Both the position numbers and the translations under genes were made by a program. The notes under the pieces are model-generated. The model was not told the origin of the DNA. It saw nothing but the letters and a program-made list of their open reading frames with translations, and did no database searches. Positions 48,665 through 59,727 of a DNA stretch of 64,000 nucleotides are shown piece by piece (within the stretch, counting starts at the first letter, position 1; every line of letters begins with the position of its first letter). Source of the DNA: Draconibacterium sp. (GTDB taxonomy: Bacteria > Bacteroidota > Bacteroidia > Bacteroidales > Prolixibacteraceae); the NCBI GenBank assembly GCA_016705335.1, contig JADIYN010000003.1, positions 1 through 64,000 on the forward strand, given 5' to 3'.

Positions 48665-51112
48665 TTAGAAATATACCCGGTACATTAAGTTTGGTACAAA
48701 TCCAAACTGAGTGATATAGCCAACTTTATCAGGTTTATTCTCATCATAATATTCACCCATTCTGGCCTGACGGTTTGTAAGGTTCATCAGATCCAGAAAT
48801 ATTTCGTGTGTAGCCACTGGTTTGTTGAACTTATAGCTAACCGAAAAATTCAATTGAAAGATATTGTCAGGTTTTATCGTTATACGCTTTGCTATAGTCA
48901 AAATATCTGTCGTTTTCGGGGTCAACAGCTGCATTTCCTTGGGTATCTCTTAGAAGCGGAATATATCGCTGGCCACCTTCGAAGAAAATTTTCGTATTTA
49001 ATGCCAGGGTCTGGTTTTGTTTTTTACCAATATTTTTAAACTCTTTTCCACCTAAAATATTCACAATATAGTTGTTATTATATCGGGTATTTCGCCACAC
49101 CCCTTCCAGCGATTTGTATTTCGAATCGAATAACGAACTATTTAGTAAAAAGTAGAAATTATTATCAAAAAACCGTTCGACGGAAATTTCAACACCGTAG
49201 TTTTACCTGAGCCTTTATTAACCAATTCAACATATTTAAAATCAATGCCCTCGTTTAAGGTGCAATAGTAACTGGTGTCGTTGTTTTCGACCGGCAAATT
49301 GTAAAGTGACTGGTAGTATAGCTCAATTTTCCCCATTAAATTTTTCGTTAAGCGGTTTTCATAGCCCAATACATAATGATGGGCTTTTAACAATCCGAGA
49401 TTCTTATTAGGTTCAGTAAAACTACCATCGGCTTGCGGGATTTTAGTAAAATAATTATGTGCACTTTCTGTGGTGCTGTGCATACCATACCCGGCATGAA
49501 CTGAACTGGCTTTATTAATATTCCAGTTTATACTTAATCTTGGTTCAATCGTGCTTATATTTTTGTTTAAAATATTCATGTTATGTAAACCTGCCACAAC
49601 AATCAATTTATCATTAAAGCTGTGTCTCCAGCTTATAAAGTTATTTATTGTGCTTAAATTATTTTTAAAGTCATTTACGTTAACCAAGGAATCTGCCTCA
49701 TTACTAAAGACGTTTTGATTGTAATTGAAGTTATACAGCGTATATTTTGTACCTATTTGAATTTTATTTTTTGCATCGATTTTATTACTGTATGTAGTTG
49801 CCCCCCTGATTGCTGAATTCACAACCCTGCTTTGAATCATTTGCCTTCTTGGTGAAATGGAATCACCTGTAAATTCATGTAAGCTGTTATATGTTTTAAT
49901 TGTATCCATCTCATAAATATCATCGTCAATGCCGGTTCCCGAATAATTAAGTGTCGTTTTAACAAAACTTTTTTCATTAATCGACAAAACATGGTTCATT
50001 CCAAGATTAGCCAGATAATTTGACTTGTAATAATCTCTGCTGGCAGAAGCATTGGATATTGGTATGCCCGGTGTTGAAAGGCCTGTTGGCCCAAGATTCT
50101 CCACCGAAATAGCACTTAAACCTCCCAATCCAAAGAAGGAAAATGTTCCTATTCTTTTAGCAGGCAGAACTATTTTAAATGTTGCATCCTGGTAATTAAC
50201 CGGTCCGGCTATATCCACCACTCCCATTTTTTTAATTAGTTCAATTGCTGAATATCTGTAATTAAACAGGTATGAGCCGGCATAACCTTTTTTAAAAGGA
50301 CCTTCCAGGGTAAGCTCCACACCCATTATACCCAAACCGCCGGTTGCTTCAAACTTTTCGTTATTTCCCGGCCTGAGCTTCACATCGTAAACACACGATA
50401 GTACATCTCCATATTCTGCCGAAAAGGCTCCGGTATAAAAATCGGAAGTGGTTAATAAATTGTTGTTCAGAGCTGTAAGTGCTCCAAACGAAGCATTTTG
50501 ATCATCCATATGGTACGGACTCGAAATTTCTGCTCCTTCCAAACGCCATTGCATGTATTTCGGTGAGTTTCCACGAACAATAATATCGCTGCTTCCGTCG
50601 GGCGTACTGGCTACTCCTGCAAAACTTGAAACTACGCGGGCAGGATCGTCCATCCCACCGGTAAATCGTTTGGTTTCTTCAGGTGTAATTGAATGTACAC
50701 TTAGCAACGACATGTCGTTTATTGCTTCTCCCTTTTTTCGGCCCGATACTATTATTTCATCCAGTTTCAAAACTGATTCCTGGAGGTTAATACTTAAGAA
50801 TACCTCCTTACCAGAGTTAACCTCAATGTTTGGAATAATTTTAGGTTCATATCCCATGTACGAAATTTGCAACGTAACCCGGCCAATTGGAATATTTTCC
50901 ATTCTGAAATTACCGTTTATATCGGTTGTAGTACCAATTATTGGATTTGACCCGGATATTATAACTGTTGCAGCTATCAGCGGCAATTTACTGTCGGTGT
51001 CGAGTATGGTGCCTCTTACCGTTTGGGTGAGGGTTTGACCAAAAGTCAGTGTGGTAAACACGACTATCATTGCTAATGTTAGAATTAATTTTTTCATTTT
51101 TTTTACTTTCAA
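48665..51112 (-). CDS. TonB-dependent receptor with carboxypeptidase-regulatory N-domain (frameshifted)
   Basis: About 815 residues join. After the signal (LILTLAMIVVFTTLTFGQ) a carboxypeptidase D regulatory-like domain spans residues about 28-115 (VRGTILDTDSKLPLIAATVI, GTTTDINGNFRMENIPIGRV). The plug follows (DDPARVVSSFAGVASTPDGS, IIVRGNSPKYMQWRLEGAEI, AEYGDVLSCVYDVKLRPGN), and the 22-strand barrel ends YLTQFGFVPNLMYRVYF-like. Breaks lie near 49140 and 48880. It imports an unknown ligand across the outer membrane with TonB energy. No SusD partner is present. Its ATG overlaps the stop of the small upstream gene, and the metallopeptidase follows, suggesting a peptide substrate. Confidence 0.88.
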
Positions 51113-51339
51113 TTATTAAATGTGTTTTTGTCATTCTTTTTTTCGGCAGGATTAATTGAAATGAGTTTTAAGTTTAAATCTCTTATCAGGTTCAGGATAC
51201 CGTGCAGGTGGGCCTCATCTTTTATATTCCCTGAGAAAACCGTATTTTCTCCTTCATAACTGATTTCCATGCCTTCAAAGCTGTTTTTCCATTTTTTATC
51301 AAGCATTCCCTGAATTTTAATTTGAGTTGTGCCTTTCAT
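51109..51339 (-). CDS. conserved small protein upstream of the TonB receptor, 76 residues
   Basis: The start MKGTTQIKIQGMLDKKWKNS at 51339 is preferred over an upstream ATG whose 21 extra residues would be read from a terminator hairpin region. The core EISYEGENTVFSGNIKDEAH, LHGILNLIRDLNLKLISINP has a beta-alpha-beta feel and resembles uncharacterised small Bacteroidota proteins. There is no signal peptide. Its stop overlaps the receptor ATG by four bases, so the two are translationally coupled. A regulatory or sensory role is possible but not shown. Confidence 0.6.
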   Translation of the reverse strand: MKGTTQIKIQGMLDKKWKNSFEGMEISYEGENTVFSGNIKDEAHLHGILNLIRDLNLKLISINPAEKKNDKNTFNN

Positions 51340-51381
51340 GATTTCAATTTTTAAAGTTGATTCAAAGTTCGGGTATGCCCA

Positions 51382-51424
51382 TAAAAAGAAAATCACCCGC
51401 ACGGGTGATTTAAAAGGGTGATTT
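51382..51424 (-). terminator. hairpin terminator with an extra competing arm
   Basis: On the minus strand a perfect nine-base stem (AAATCACCC, four-base loop, GGGTGATTT) is followed by TTCTTTTT, a rho-independent terminator after the MalT-like gene. A second AAATCACCC arm (51416-51424) just upstream in the transcript could pair with the same GGGTGATTT, giving an alternative structure about 45 bases before the small gene's start. Confidence 0.65.
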
Positions 51425-51468
51425 TTTAGGTATAAAAAATACTTTTGTTCGGGATAATTAAATGCGAA

Positions 51469-54159
51469 TCAGATTAACCCAAGTTCTTTTGCTTTAGCAA
51501 CAGCCTTTGTGCGGTTATCAACATCAAATTTCAGGTAAATATTTTTTAGATGAGTTTTGACCGTGTTTAATGAAATAAATAGCTTGTCGGCAATTTCCTG
51601 GTTCGACAAATTCTGGATAAGTTTTAGTGTGTCGAGTTCGCGGGCACTTAATTCTATTCCTAAATTCATTTTCTTAAGTTTTTCTTTTCTTTCTAATGCC
51701 AGCTTAAGGCTCTCTACAAATTTAGTTGGGATATTGGTTTTTGTTGCATCCAGTACTTTAAATGCTTCTATCATTAAATCTTTTATACGGTCATGCTCAT
51801 TTACAAAGTAATACAATAAATTTTCGTCCGAAGCAAATTCCATAGCTTTAATCAAAATTGCAATTGCCTTTTCCCGGTTTCCTCTTAGTTTAAACAGAAC
51901 AGCGTATGAGATTTTGAGCTCAATAATTTTTTCAATTGCATTATTATTGTCTGCTATAGTATATAATTCCGAGAGGAGCAATTCCGCATTATCCAATTTA
52001 GTTTGTGCAAGCAATAGACGAACATAAGCTGAGTAGGCCCGTTTAGTGGCGTGAGTTATCTTTGTTCCAGAATTTAATCCAGTATCTAATCCATATTCCG
52101 AAACAACATTATTGGCTTCTTCAATTTGGTTATTTTCAATGCATAAGTAGATTTTCCATCCAATATAACTTGATGATAAAAAAGGCGGAATATCATTTTG
52201 TTTTAAATTGAGGTCCATTTCATCTGTTATCTTTTTTAATTCGTCGATATCTCCGCGCTCTTTGAGCACAATTGAATACACCATTAAAATGAATATTTTA
52301 AGATAAATGTCTCTTCCTCTTTTGCTTAAGTCATAAGCAATTTTAATATTTTCGTATGCACGATCCATATCCGCCCACATGAATTGTGAAACGCTCATTA
52401 TAAAATACAGTGCGGCAAAAGTCCATTCTGTTTTTGCAATTTCCGAATAGCCTTTGTCATTCATTAAAGTTATAAGATCGAAACATTTTTTATATGCTGA
52501 TTTGTAATGGCCCAACTGTTGTTCATTCTCCGCCATTCTGATTGCAATGGTGGATATTAAATAAATGTTGCCCGATTTTTTCCCATATTCGAAGGCATTA
52601 TTAAAGGCTTTGTTACTTTCAAGTAAATCTCCTTTGGAAAACCAGGCAATACCATACGAAAACCAAGCCCAGCTAAACCAAAACGGATCATCTTCCGAAA
52701 GGTTATCCTTTGCGGTTTTGCAATAATCAAAAATTTTCTGTGAATGTTCTTTGTGCGAATTTAAATAGGCAAACGCAACTGCTATTTTTCCTGATAATTT
52801 CTTATGATATTGAATCGCTTCTTTCGATAAATCATTATTAATTAACTTCTCAATTATGTTTTCGGCGCTAACTAAAAAGGTTCGGCTTTTTGAATTTGAC
52901 CGGCTGAGATTAATGTCCAGGAATAGTACAAACAAAATTCAGGATTTGTCAGAATCAATTCATCAGGCAAGCTATCGCCATATTTCATAATTGCCGAATG
53001 CTGTCCTTTTTCCACAAGCTTTCTACTATTTCACCAAGTAATTGAATGCTTTTTTCGTAGTTTTAATTTCAAAAGTATGTTCTATAGCTAAATCAAACAT
53101 GTTGTTTTGTTCAAACCATTCACTGGCTTTATTATGAATATCGTAAATCATTAGTTGATTTTTTTGCTGAACCCTTTGTTTTAACAAATCAGCAAAAAGA
53201 TGATGATATCTGTACCATTTTCTTTCATTATCCAAAGGAATAACAAACATGTTGTTTTTTTCCAGCGATTCAAGAATCAACTGGCTGTCATTTCTGTTCA
53301 AAGCAGCGTTGCATAAAGGAGCACACATTTGTTCCAATATGGATGTTTGTAATAAAAATTCCTTGGTATCATCTGTTTGAATCTTTAAAACTTCCTCCAT
53401 CAGATAATCCATGATGTATCGGTTATCTCCTTTTAAGTCCTGAATAAATTCGGATATATCATCGCGGCCTTGCATTGTCAGGGCCGTTAATTGCAATCCT
53501 GCAATCCAGCCCTCGGTTTTGGTTTCGAGCGAATAAACATCTTCGGCAGATAAGCCAAATTTTAGCTTTTTATTAAACAATATGGAAATATCATTTGCCG
53601 AAAAACCAAGGTCTGCTGAACGCAATTCAACCAATTGATTTTGACTTCTTAACCTTGAAACAGATAGTGCAGGATCAGAACGGGTCAGGATTACGATATG
53701 AATATTTTCCGGAATATGCTCTAAAAAATAAGTTACCAGTTTTAATACTTCGCTGTTATTAATAAAATGAAAATCATCGAGTACCAATAAAAAGTTTTGA
53801 TTGATACAGAGTATTTCGTTGATCAACAGGCTGACAATAGATTCGACAGAAGGTTTATTGGGTGAATTTAACAGCATTAAGGCGCTTTGTCCGAATTCTT
53901 TATGAATATTTTGAATCCCTAAAATAATATAATTTAAAAATTCTGACGGGTCATTATCTGCTTTGTCGATTGAAAACCATGCTGTTGGGATATTTTGTTG
54001 ATTAATCCATTCACTTAACAATGTTGTTTTGCCAAATCCGGCCGGCGCAGAAATGAGAATTAGTTTTCGGGTTAAACCGGTGTTTAATTTATCATATAGT
54101 TTTGGTCGAAATACTATATTCTGATTAACAGGCGGAATATGTAGTTTTGTTAGAAGCAT
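51469..54159 (-). CDS. MalT-like (LAL-type) LuxR transcription regulator, copy 1 (frameshifted)
   Basis: About 897 residues join from ATG 54159 (MLLTKLHIPPVNQNIVFRPK). The N-terminal ATPase has Walker A ILISAPAGFGKTTLLSEWIN and Walker B NFLLVLDDFHFINNSEVL, then the arginine-bearing HIVILTRSDPALSVSRLRSQ and WYRYHHLFADLLKQR. The middle is a TPR-like sensor solenoid. The C-terminus is a LuxR HTH (ELSARELDTLKLIQNLSNQE, IADKLFISLNTVKTHLKNIY). A break lies near 52930-53030. These ATP-dependent regulators bind a small ligand and activate nearby genes; the adjacent TonB receptor operon is the natural target. A paralogue lies 20 bases upstream. Confidence 0.85.
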
Positions 54160-54178
54160 GATTTTATTGAAAAACAGG

Positions 54179-56858
54179 TTATACCAAACCGAGTTCTTTC
54201 GCCCTGGCAATAGCCTTTGTACGGTTATCAACTTCAAATTTAAGGTAAATATTCTTTAAATGAGTTTTAACGGTATTTAACGAAATAAAAAGCTTATCCG
54301 CAATTTCCTTATTTGACAAATGATTTGCTATATGCTTAATTATTTCTATCTCTCTAATACTCAACACATCCATATTGATGTTTTTCACAACTTTATGATG
54401 CTTATCAATAACAATCTTAATATTTTCGATAAATTGAGGTGGTACTTTTTCGATATAAGAAGGTTTCTTAAAGATTACTGTGAGTAAATCTTCAATTTCA
54501 TCGATATTATGTATAAAAAACATAACCAGATTCTCCGGGCGCAGCAAGGCTAATGCTTCGATAAGGTTCTCGCATGCCTTATCGGAATCATATATATATT
54601 TATAATAAATTGCATAAATAATTTTTACGGCAATTAATCTTTCTACTCTTTTGCTGGTATATGTAATATCATGCAATTGGGAAAGTATGTTGCCCGCTTC
54701 ATTATTTTGTCCCTGTACAAGAAGATAATAAGCATATGCCAGGTAAATTGCCTCGTTTAAGTGATCTATTTTATCTGTTGGGCTAAGTTTTAATTTATTT
54801 ACAATTGCAGTTGCCTTTTCTACTTGTTTACGGTTAATATAAAACATCAATTTTAAAGATTGTAACATATTATACAGATAAGGTAGAAGTTGATTATTCT
54901 CGCAAAGCTTCTCGGCTTCAAGAATCATCCGTTCTGAATTCTTTTCATCACCCCGTGTACTTAATACCATGGAATTAAGCATGAGCACTGATATTCCAAG
55001 CATAATATCTTTACTTTCCCTGTACATATTGTAAGCTATCTGCACAGATTCATATGCTTTATCACTGTTACCCCACATATAAAGAGTGTTGCCTATGGTG
55101 ACATGTAATCCGGCAAATGACCAGTCTGAATTGACAATGTCAGAATAACCATTATCATTCATGTACGTTAGAAATTCTGAGCATTTTTCATAAGCCGACC
55201 GGTAATGCCCAAGCTGTTGTTCACAATCTGACAATCTTTGTGCAACCGTGGAAATAAGATGTATGTTATGCGATTGTTTGCCAAATTTGAAAGCTTCATT
55301 GAAGGCATTAATACTTTGTGTCAGATCACCCATACTAAATTGAGCCATGCCAAATGCAAACCATCCCCATCCCAGCCACAACGATTCTTCAGCACCCAGG
55401 TTATCAAGTGCGATTTTAAAATATTCAATTGTCTTTGCCGGATTATTTAATTGGGAATGTAAATATGCAGAAGCAACTGTAATTTTACCCCATAAATTCT
55501 TTTTATCATGATTGCTTTTGTTCAGATTTTTTATATCGAAATTGCTTTTAAAAATTATTTCGGCATCATTTAAAAAGGTTGCTGCTTTTTGAACCTGCCC
55601 TGAAATGATCAGAACCCATGCATAATATAAACAAAAGGTTACATTTTTCTTTATCAACTCTTCTGGCAATACTCTTCCATAGTTCAAAATTGCTACATGT
55701 TGACCTTTTTCCCACATTTCTTCAACCACGCTGCCAATCAGTTGTATGCTTCTTTCATGATTTTGCATAACTATTGCATGTCTAATTGCAAAATCAATCA
55801 TTTTGTGTTGTTCAAACCAGTTGCAAGCCTTATTATGAATCTCAATAATAACTTCTTTATCCCCCCATTGAAGTCTCTGTTTTAACAAATAGGCAAACAA
55901 GTGATGATACCTGTACCAGTTTCTTTCATCATCTAAGGGAATAATAAACATGTTATTTTTTCCAGCGTCTCCAGAACTGACTGACTATCATTTCTGTTCA
56001 AAACAGCATTGCATAAAGGAGCTGACAACTGGTCAGTATCGATGTTTGCAGTAAGAAATCCTTTGTTTCATCTGACAGAATCTTTAGTACCTCTTCTATC
56101 GGATAATCCATTATATAACGGTTATCACCTTTAAAATCCCGGATAAATTCAGAGATATCTTCACGGCCCTGCATTGACAAAGCTGCTAGTTGCAAGCCTG
56201 CAATCCAGCCTTCGGTTTTGGATTCAAGAGAATAAACATCGTCAATAGATAAGCCTAATTTTAGCTTCTTATTGAACAATACGGAAATATCATTTGCCGA
56301 AAAACTAAGGTCTGAAGAGCGCAACTCAACCAATTGATTTTGACATCTTAACCTTGAAACAGATAGTGCAGGATCAGAACGGGTCAGGATTACGATATGG
56401 ATATTACCTGGAATATGCTCTAAAAAATAAGTTACCAAATTTGATACGTCGCTGCTATTAATCAGATGAAAATCGTCAAGAACCAATAAAAAGTTTTGAT
56501 TGATATTGAGTATTTCGTTGATTAACAGGTTTGCTATTGATTCGACAGAAGGTTTATTGGGTGAATTTAACAGCTTTAGTGCGCTTTGTCCGAATTCTTT
56601 ATGAATATTTTGAATTCCTGAAATAATATAATTTATAAATTCTGCCGGGTCATTATCACCTTTGTCAAGGGAAAACCAGGCTGTAGGGATCTTATTTTGA
56701 TTAATCCAGTCACTCACAACTGTTGTTTTACCAAATCCGGCTGGAGCAGAAATGAGAATTAGTTTCCTGGTAAGTCCTGTATCCAATTTCTTATATAGTT
56801 CCTGCCTGTGAACTATATTCTGACCAGCAGGAGGAATATGTAGTTTGGTTAAAAGCAT
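54179..56858 (-). CDS. MalT-like (LAL-type) LuxR transcription regulator, copy 2 (frameshifted)
   Basis: About 893 residues join from ATG 56858 (MLLTKLHIPPAGQNIVHRQE). The layout equals copy 1: ATPase with ILISAPAGFGKTTVVSDWIN and NFLLVLDDFHLINSSDVSNL, sensor solenoid, and C-terminal HTH (VLSIREIEIIKHIANHLSNK, EIADKLFISLNTVKTHLKN). A break lies between 55950 and 56000. The ATPase and HTH segments are nearly the same as copy 1, while the sensor region differs widely (for example NMYRESKDIMLGISVLMLNS), so the two may sense different ligands and act on the same DNA sites. The pair is a tandem duplication in one transcription direction. Confidence 0.85.
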
Positions 56859-57207
56859 ATAATAAACATATATTGTATTTGTAATCAATCAAAAACAAAC
56901 TACGTGATATCAAAAATAAACAAAACGCTTTTCATTTCATTGTTAAGTATTAGCTAATTGTAAACCTGCCGGAACAGACATTAAAACAGAAAATTTAAAA
57001 TTACGAATAATTCGATTTATAGTTGTGATTGAGCATGCGATTATTGTAGTTTGTGTTTTACATTTTAGGCTAGTTAATAAAAGGAGTGCCTTTTAAAGCT
57101 GTATTTGCACAAAACTAATGTGGACAATTGATTAGGTTAACCGGTGCTTCGCGGAATCTGGATTTGACTGAATTAAACTAATTTCATAATAAAATTAAAG
57201 TTGTCCT
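56859..57207. other. 349-base gap upstream of the MalT-like pair
   Basis: No gene or RNA was recognised. It contains a short AAAAGG/CCTTTT hairpin near 57077-57095 and AT-rich stretches next to the MalT-like start, so it probably holds the promoter of the regulator pair and the 3' end signals of the LytTR operon. Confidence 0.4.
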
Positions 57208-57903
57208 TTACCCAAGCTTTTTAAGAAACTCATCTTTAAAACTCAAACTGACAGGCAATTTATGTATTCCAACTTTTACAAGGTTTCCTTCAACATAATC
57301 AACTTTTGAAAGCGAAATAACATACGATTTGTGAATTTGCTCAAAACCCTTTTTTGGTAATTGAGATATGAATTCTTTTAATGTACCGTGCACCATAATT
57401 GTTCTTTCAGTTGTAACAAATTTCACATAATCGTCCTGAGCTTCCAGAAAGAGAAGTTCATTAAAATCAACTTTATAGTTCTTTTTATCAGCCCGAACCA
57501 TTATATGCTGCAAGGTTGAACTGGCATTTTCCTTATTGGTATAACGTTCCAAAACTCTGTTAACTGCAAGTCTGAATCGCTCAAATGAAACGGGTTTCAA
57601 TAAATAATCGACGGCATCCAAATCAAATCCGGCAATTGCATGCTCGGGATAAGCTGTTATAAAAACGAATAATGGAGTTTCCTTTAAGCTTTTCACAAAT
57701 CCAATTCCACTTAACCTGGGCATATTAATATCCAGAAAAAGCACGTCAATTTTATTTGTATTCATCAGCTCACCGGCTTCGAGTGCATCTTTGCAAACTC
57801 CCTTTAAATTTAATTCAGGGCAAATTGAAACATAATCTGCGATTACTTCCTGCGAAAGCGGTTCATCATCAACAATCAAACAGTTTAAAATCATTTGGTT
57901 CAA
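57208..57903 (-). CDS. LytTR-family response regulator
   Basis: The intact 231-residue protein has a receiver (LNCLIVDDEPLSQEVIADYV, phospho-Asp in VLFLDINMPRLSGIGFVKSL, Thr in LFVFITAYPEHA, Lys in DYLLKPVSFERF). A LytTR domain follows (MVRADKKNYKVDFNELLFLE, then HGTLKEFISQLP, FEQIHKSYVISLSKVDYVEG). It starts at 57903 or at the internal ATG 57894. The start overlaps the kinase stop by four bases. It is the output of the LytS-type kinase encoded just upstream. Confidence 0.9.
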   Translation of the reverse strand: MNQMILNCLIVDDEPLSQEVIADYVSICPELNLKGVCKDALEAGELMNTNKIDVLFLDINMPRLSGIGFVKSLKETPLFVFITAYPEHAIAGFDLDAVDYLLKPVSFERFRLAVNRVLERYTNKENASSTLQHIMVRADKKNYKVDFNELLFLEAQDDYVKFVTTERTIMVHGTLKEFISQLPKKGFEQIHKSYVISLSKVDYVEGNLVKVGIHKLPVSLSFKDEFLKKLG

Positions 57904-58934
57904 TTTATTTGTATCTGCAAAAGCACTTTGTATGTTTCAATATTATTTAAAATCATCAAGGAATAGCTGCCCGGATATATTAAATCCAATCGTTTTTTCA
58001 CATTTTCAATTCCAATTCCTTTATACTTAAAATCATCTGTTTCCAACGATTTTCCTTTACTGTTTTCGATTTCAAAACTCAAATTGTTTCCCAAAACTTC
58101 GAGTTTGATTTTTACAAATGCATTTTCGGCCCCACTCTTTAATCCGTGTTTAAAACTATTTTCAACAAATGGAAGAAAAATTAAAGGGGCAACTTTTTTC
58201 CCTTCAATATCGCCAAACATTTCGAAGTTAATCTTTTCATTTTCAGATGTTCTTAAGTTTTGAAGTTCAATATAATTTCGAACCATTTCCACTTCTTTTG
58301 TTAGCAGAATGAAATCATCATCGGAATTATAAATTACATGCCGCATTAAATCGCTTAGCTGGATAATTTTTTCAGGAACTTTCGGCGAATTTTTTCTTGC
58401 CAGACTATAAATACTGTTTAACGAATTGAATAAGAAATGAGGATTTACCTGCGATTTAAGGGCTTTCAATTCGGCAAGTGTTTTCTCTTTTTCCAGTTCC
58501 TGAAGTTGAAACCAACCGCGTGCAAGCCTTAGCAAACTTGTTACAAAAATGTAGATTACAAAATAAAGTGTGATATCAAAAAATCCATAATAGGCAATGA
58601 AATAGTAACCCGAAAAAATATGATCAATCCAGCTGTTAAAAAGAATAATATAAAACCCAGCATCAAACGAAATTAAAGCCAGCAACGAAATGCTGTATAA
58701 AAAGTATTTCCTCTTTTCAAGAAAAACAGGGAAAAGCAACTTTAAATTCAAATAAACAATTAAAACAATAGGGACATGAAAAATGGCTGTGTAAATCAGA
58801 TCAATCTGTTTTATTTCGACCGAAACCTTTAAAACGTTGGTTAGTATTAAAAACGACAAACACCAAAACAGGATATGTTGTAATACCCTGTTTTTCAATA
58901 ATCTGCTTAAAATACTGAACTTCCGTTTTTTCAT
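57900..58934 (-). CDS. LytS-type sensor histidine kinase, four membrane helices
   Basis: The intact 344-residue protein has four N-terminal transmembrane segments (HILFWCLSFLILTNVL, LIYTAIFHVPIVLIVYLNL, FLYSISLLALISFDAGFYII, YYGFFDITLYFVIYIFVTSL). The H-box is LKSQVNPHFLFNSLNSIYSL, the N-box IFLPFVENSFKHGLKSG and the G-box YKGIGIENVKKRLDLIYPG. It starts immediately after the stop of the lipoprotein gene and overlaps the LytTR regulator, so all three are one operon. The signal is unknown; the adjacent lipoprotein may take part. Confidence 0.9.
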   Translation of the reverse strand: MKKRKFSILSRLLKNRVLQHILFWCLSFLILTNVLKVSVEIKQIDLIYTAIFHVPIVLIVYLNLKLLFPVFLEKRKYFLYSISLLALISFDAGFYIILFNSWIDHIFSGYYFIAYYGFFDITLYFVIYIFVTSLLRLARGWFQLQELEKEKTLAELKALKSQVNPHFLFNSLNSIYSLARKNSPKVPEKIIQLSDLMRHVIYNSDDDFILLTKEVEMVRNYIELQNLRTSENEKINFEMFGDIEGKKVAPLIFLPFVENSFKHGLKSGAENAFVKIKLEVLGNNLSFEIENSKGKSLETDDFKYKGIGIENVKKRLDLIYPGSYSLMILNNIETYKVLLQIQIN

Positions 58935-59529
58935 TTATTTCCGTGTTAAAACGGCTTCAATTCCATCTTTAAATGCTTCCTCCGAATCTACATATTTTGA
59001 AACAAATTTCTGCAGGTCTTTGGGGCTGGCAGTCAGTAAAATATAATCGCCATTGTATTCATGACGGATCCTGATTTTATTTCCCTTTATTAATTTTTCA
59101 AGCCAATTCTGGTCGAACCAGTTTATTTTAAGCTGATTTTTACCTATATCAACTTTTGCAAAAGTATGCACCGGAACAATATGAAACGATGCCAGATCGA
59201 GATTTTGGTTGTCATAAAAATCTTCCAAATAAAAGTCAAGAAAATAATGTCCACCAAATTTAACAATGTGTACACTGAACTGAGACTCTTTGTTGTCTTT
59301 GTCCTTTACAATCAGAACATAGGAAGTACTGTCAGTTTTCACATTTTCCTTGTTGCCAATTTTGGCATGTTCAAAACTCCAGCTTGTGCTGTCTTTGTCA
59401 ATCCAGTTTCCTGTGAGTAAATCGTTTTTAAAGAGATCTTTTTCAGTATATAGCGGATAAAAAGAATATACCACGCAACCTGAAAAAGAGGATTAAAACA
59501 AAACTGATTAAAACATTTCTTGTTTTCAT
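58935..59529 (-). CDS. lipoprotein encoded with a LytS/LytTR pair (frameshifted)
   Basis: ATG 59529 gives MKTRNVLISFVLILF; removing one T from a T5 run near 59485 continues SGCVVYSFYPLYTEKDLF, an LFSGC lipobox. The mature protein of about 180 residues is beta-rich (LLTGNWIDKDSTSWSFEHAK, YVLIVKDKDNKESQFSVHIV, GGHYFLDFYLEDFYDNQNLD) and has a lipocalin-like start, GxW. The stop touches the kinase ATG. It is probably membrane-anchored and either senses or is controlled by the kinase, which is inference from the operon. No named family was recognised. Confidence 0.65.
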
Positions 59530-59662
59530 TTTGATTTTTTTTTGAATTTCAGGTTAAAAGTAAATTAGCGCTGAATGAAAAACTATTTTTTTCGTTGTCA
59601 TCCTGCTTTTTGTCGTTGAAATCGATTTTACCAATTTTAATAAAAGAGAAATTAGTTTTACA

Positions 59663-59700
59663 AAGCAAAAAAGCCGGGAGTTTTAACAATCCGGCTTTTA
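59663..59700 (-). terminator. rho-independent terminator after the serine hydrolase
   Basis: On the minus strand AAAGCCGG pairs with CCGGCTTT around a 13-base loop and a T-run follows. It lies 28 bases after the stop of the serine hydrolase gene. Confidence 0.7.
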
Positions 59701-59727
59701 TAATTTAAGCAAGTTGATTCTTCTTTT

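Noticed and set aside
56859..57207. Possible RNA gene in the gap upstream of the MalT-like pair
   Set aside because: No tRNA-like cloverleaf or conserved structure was seen beyond a short hairpin.
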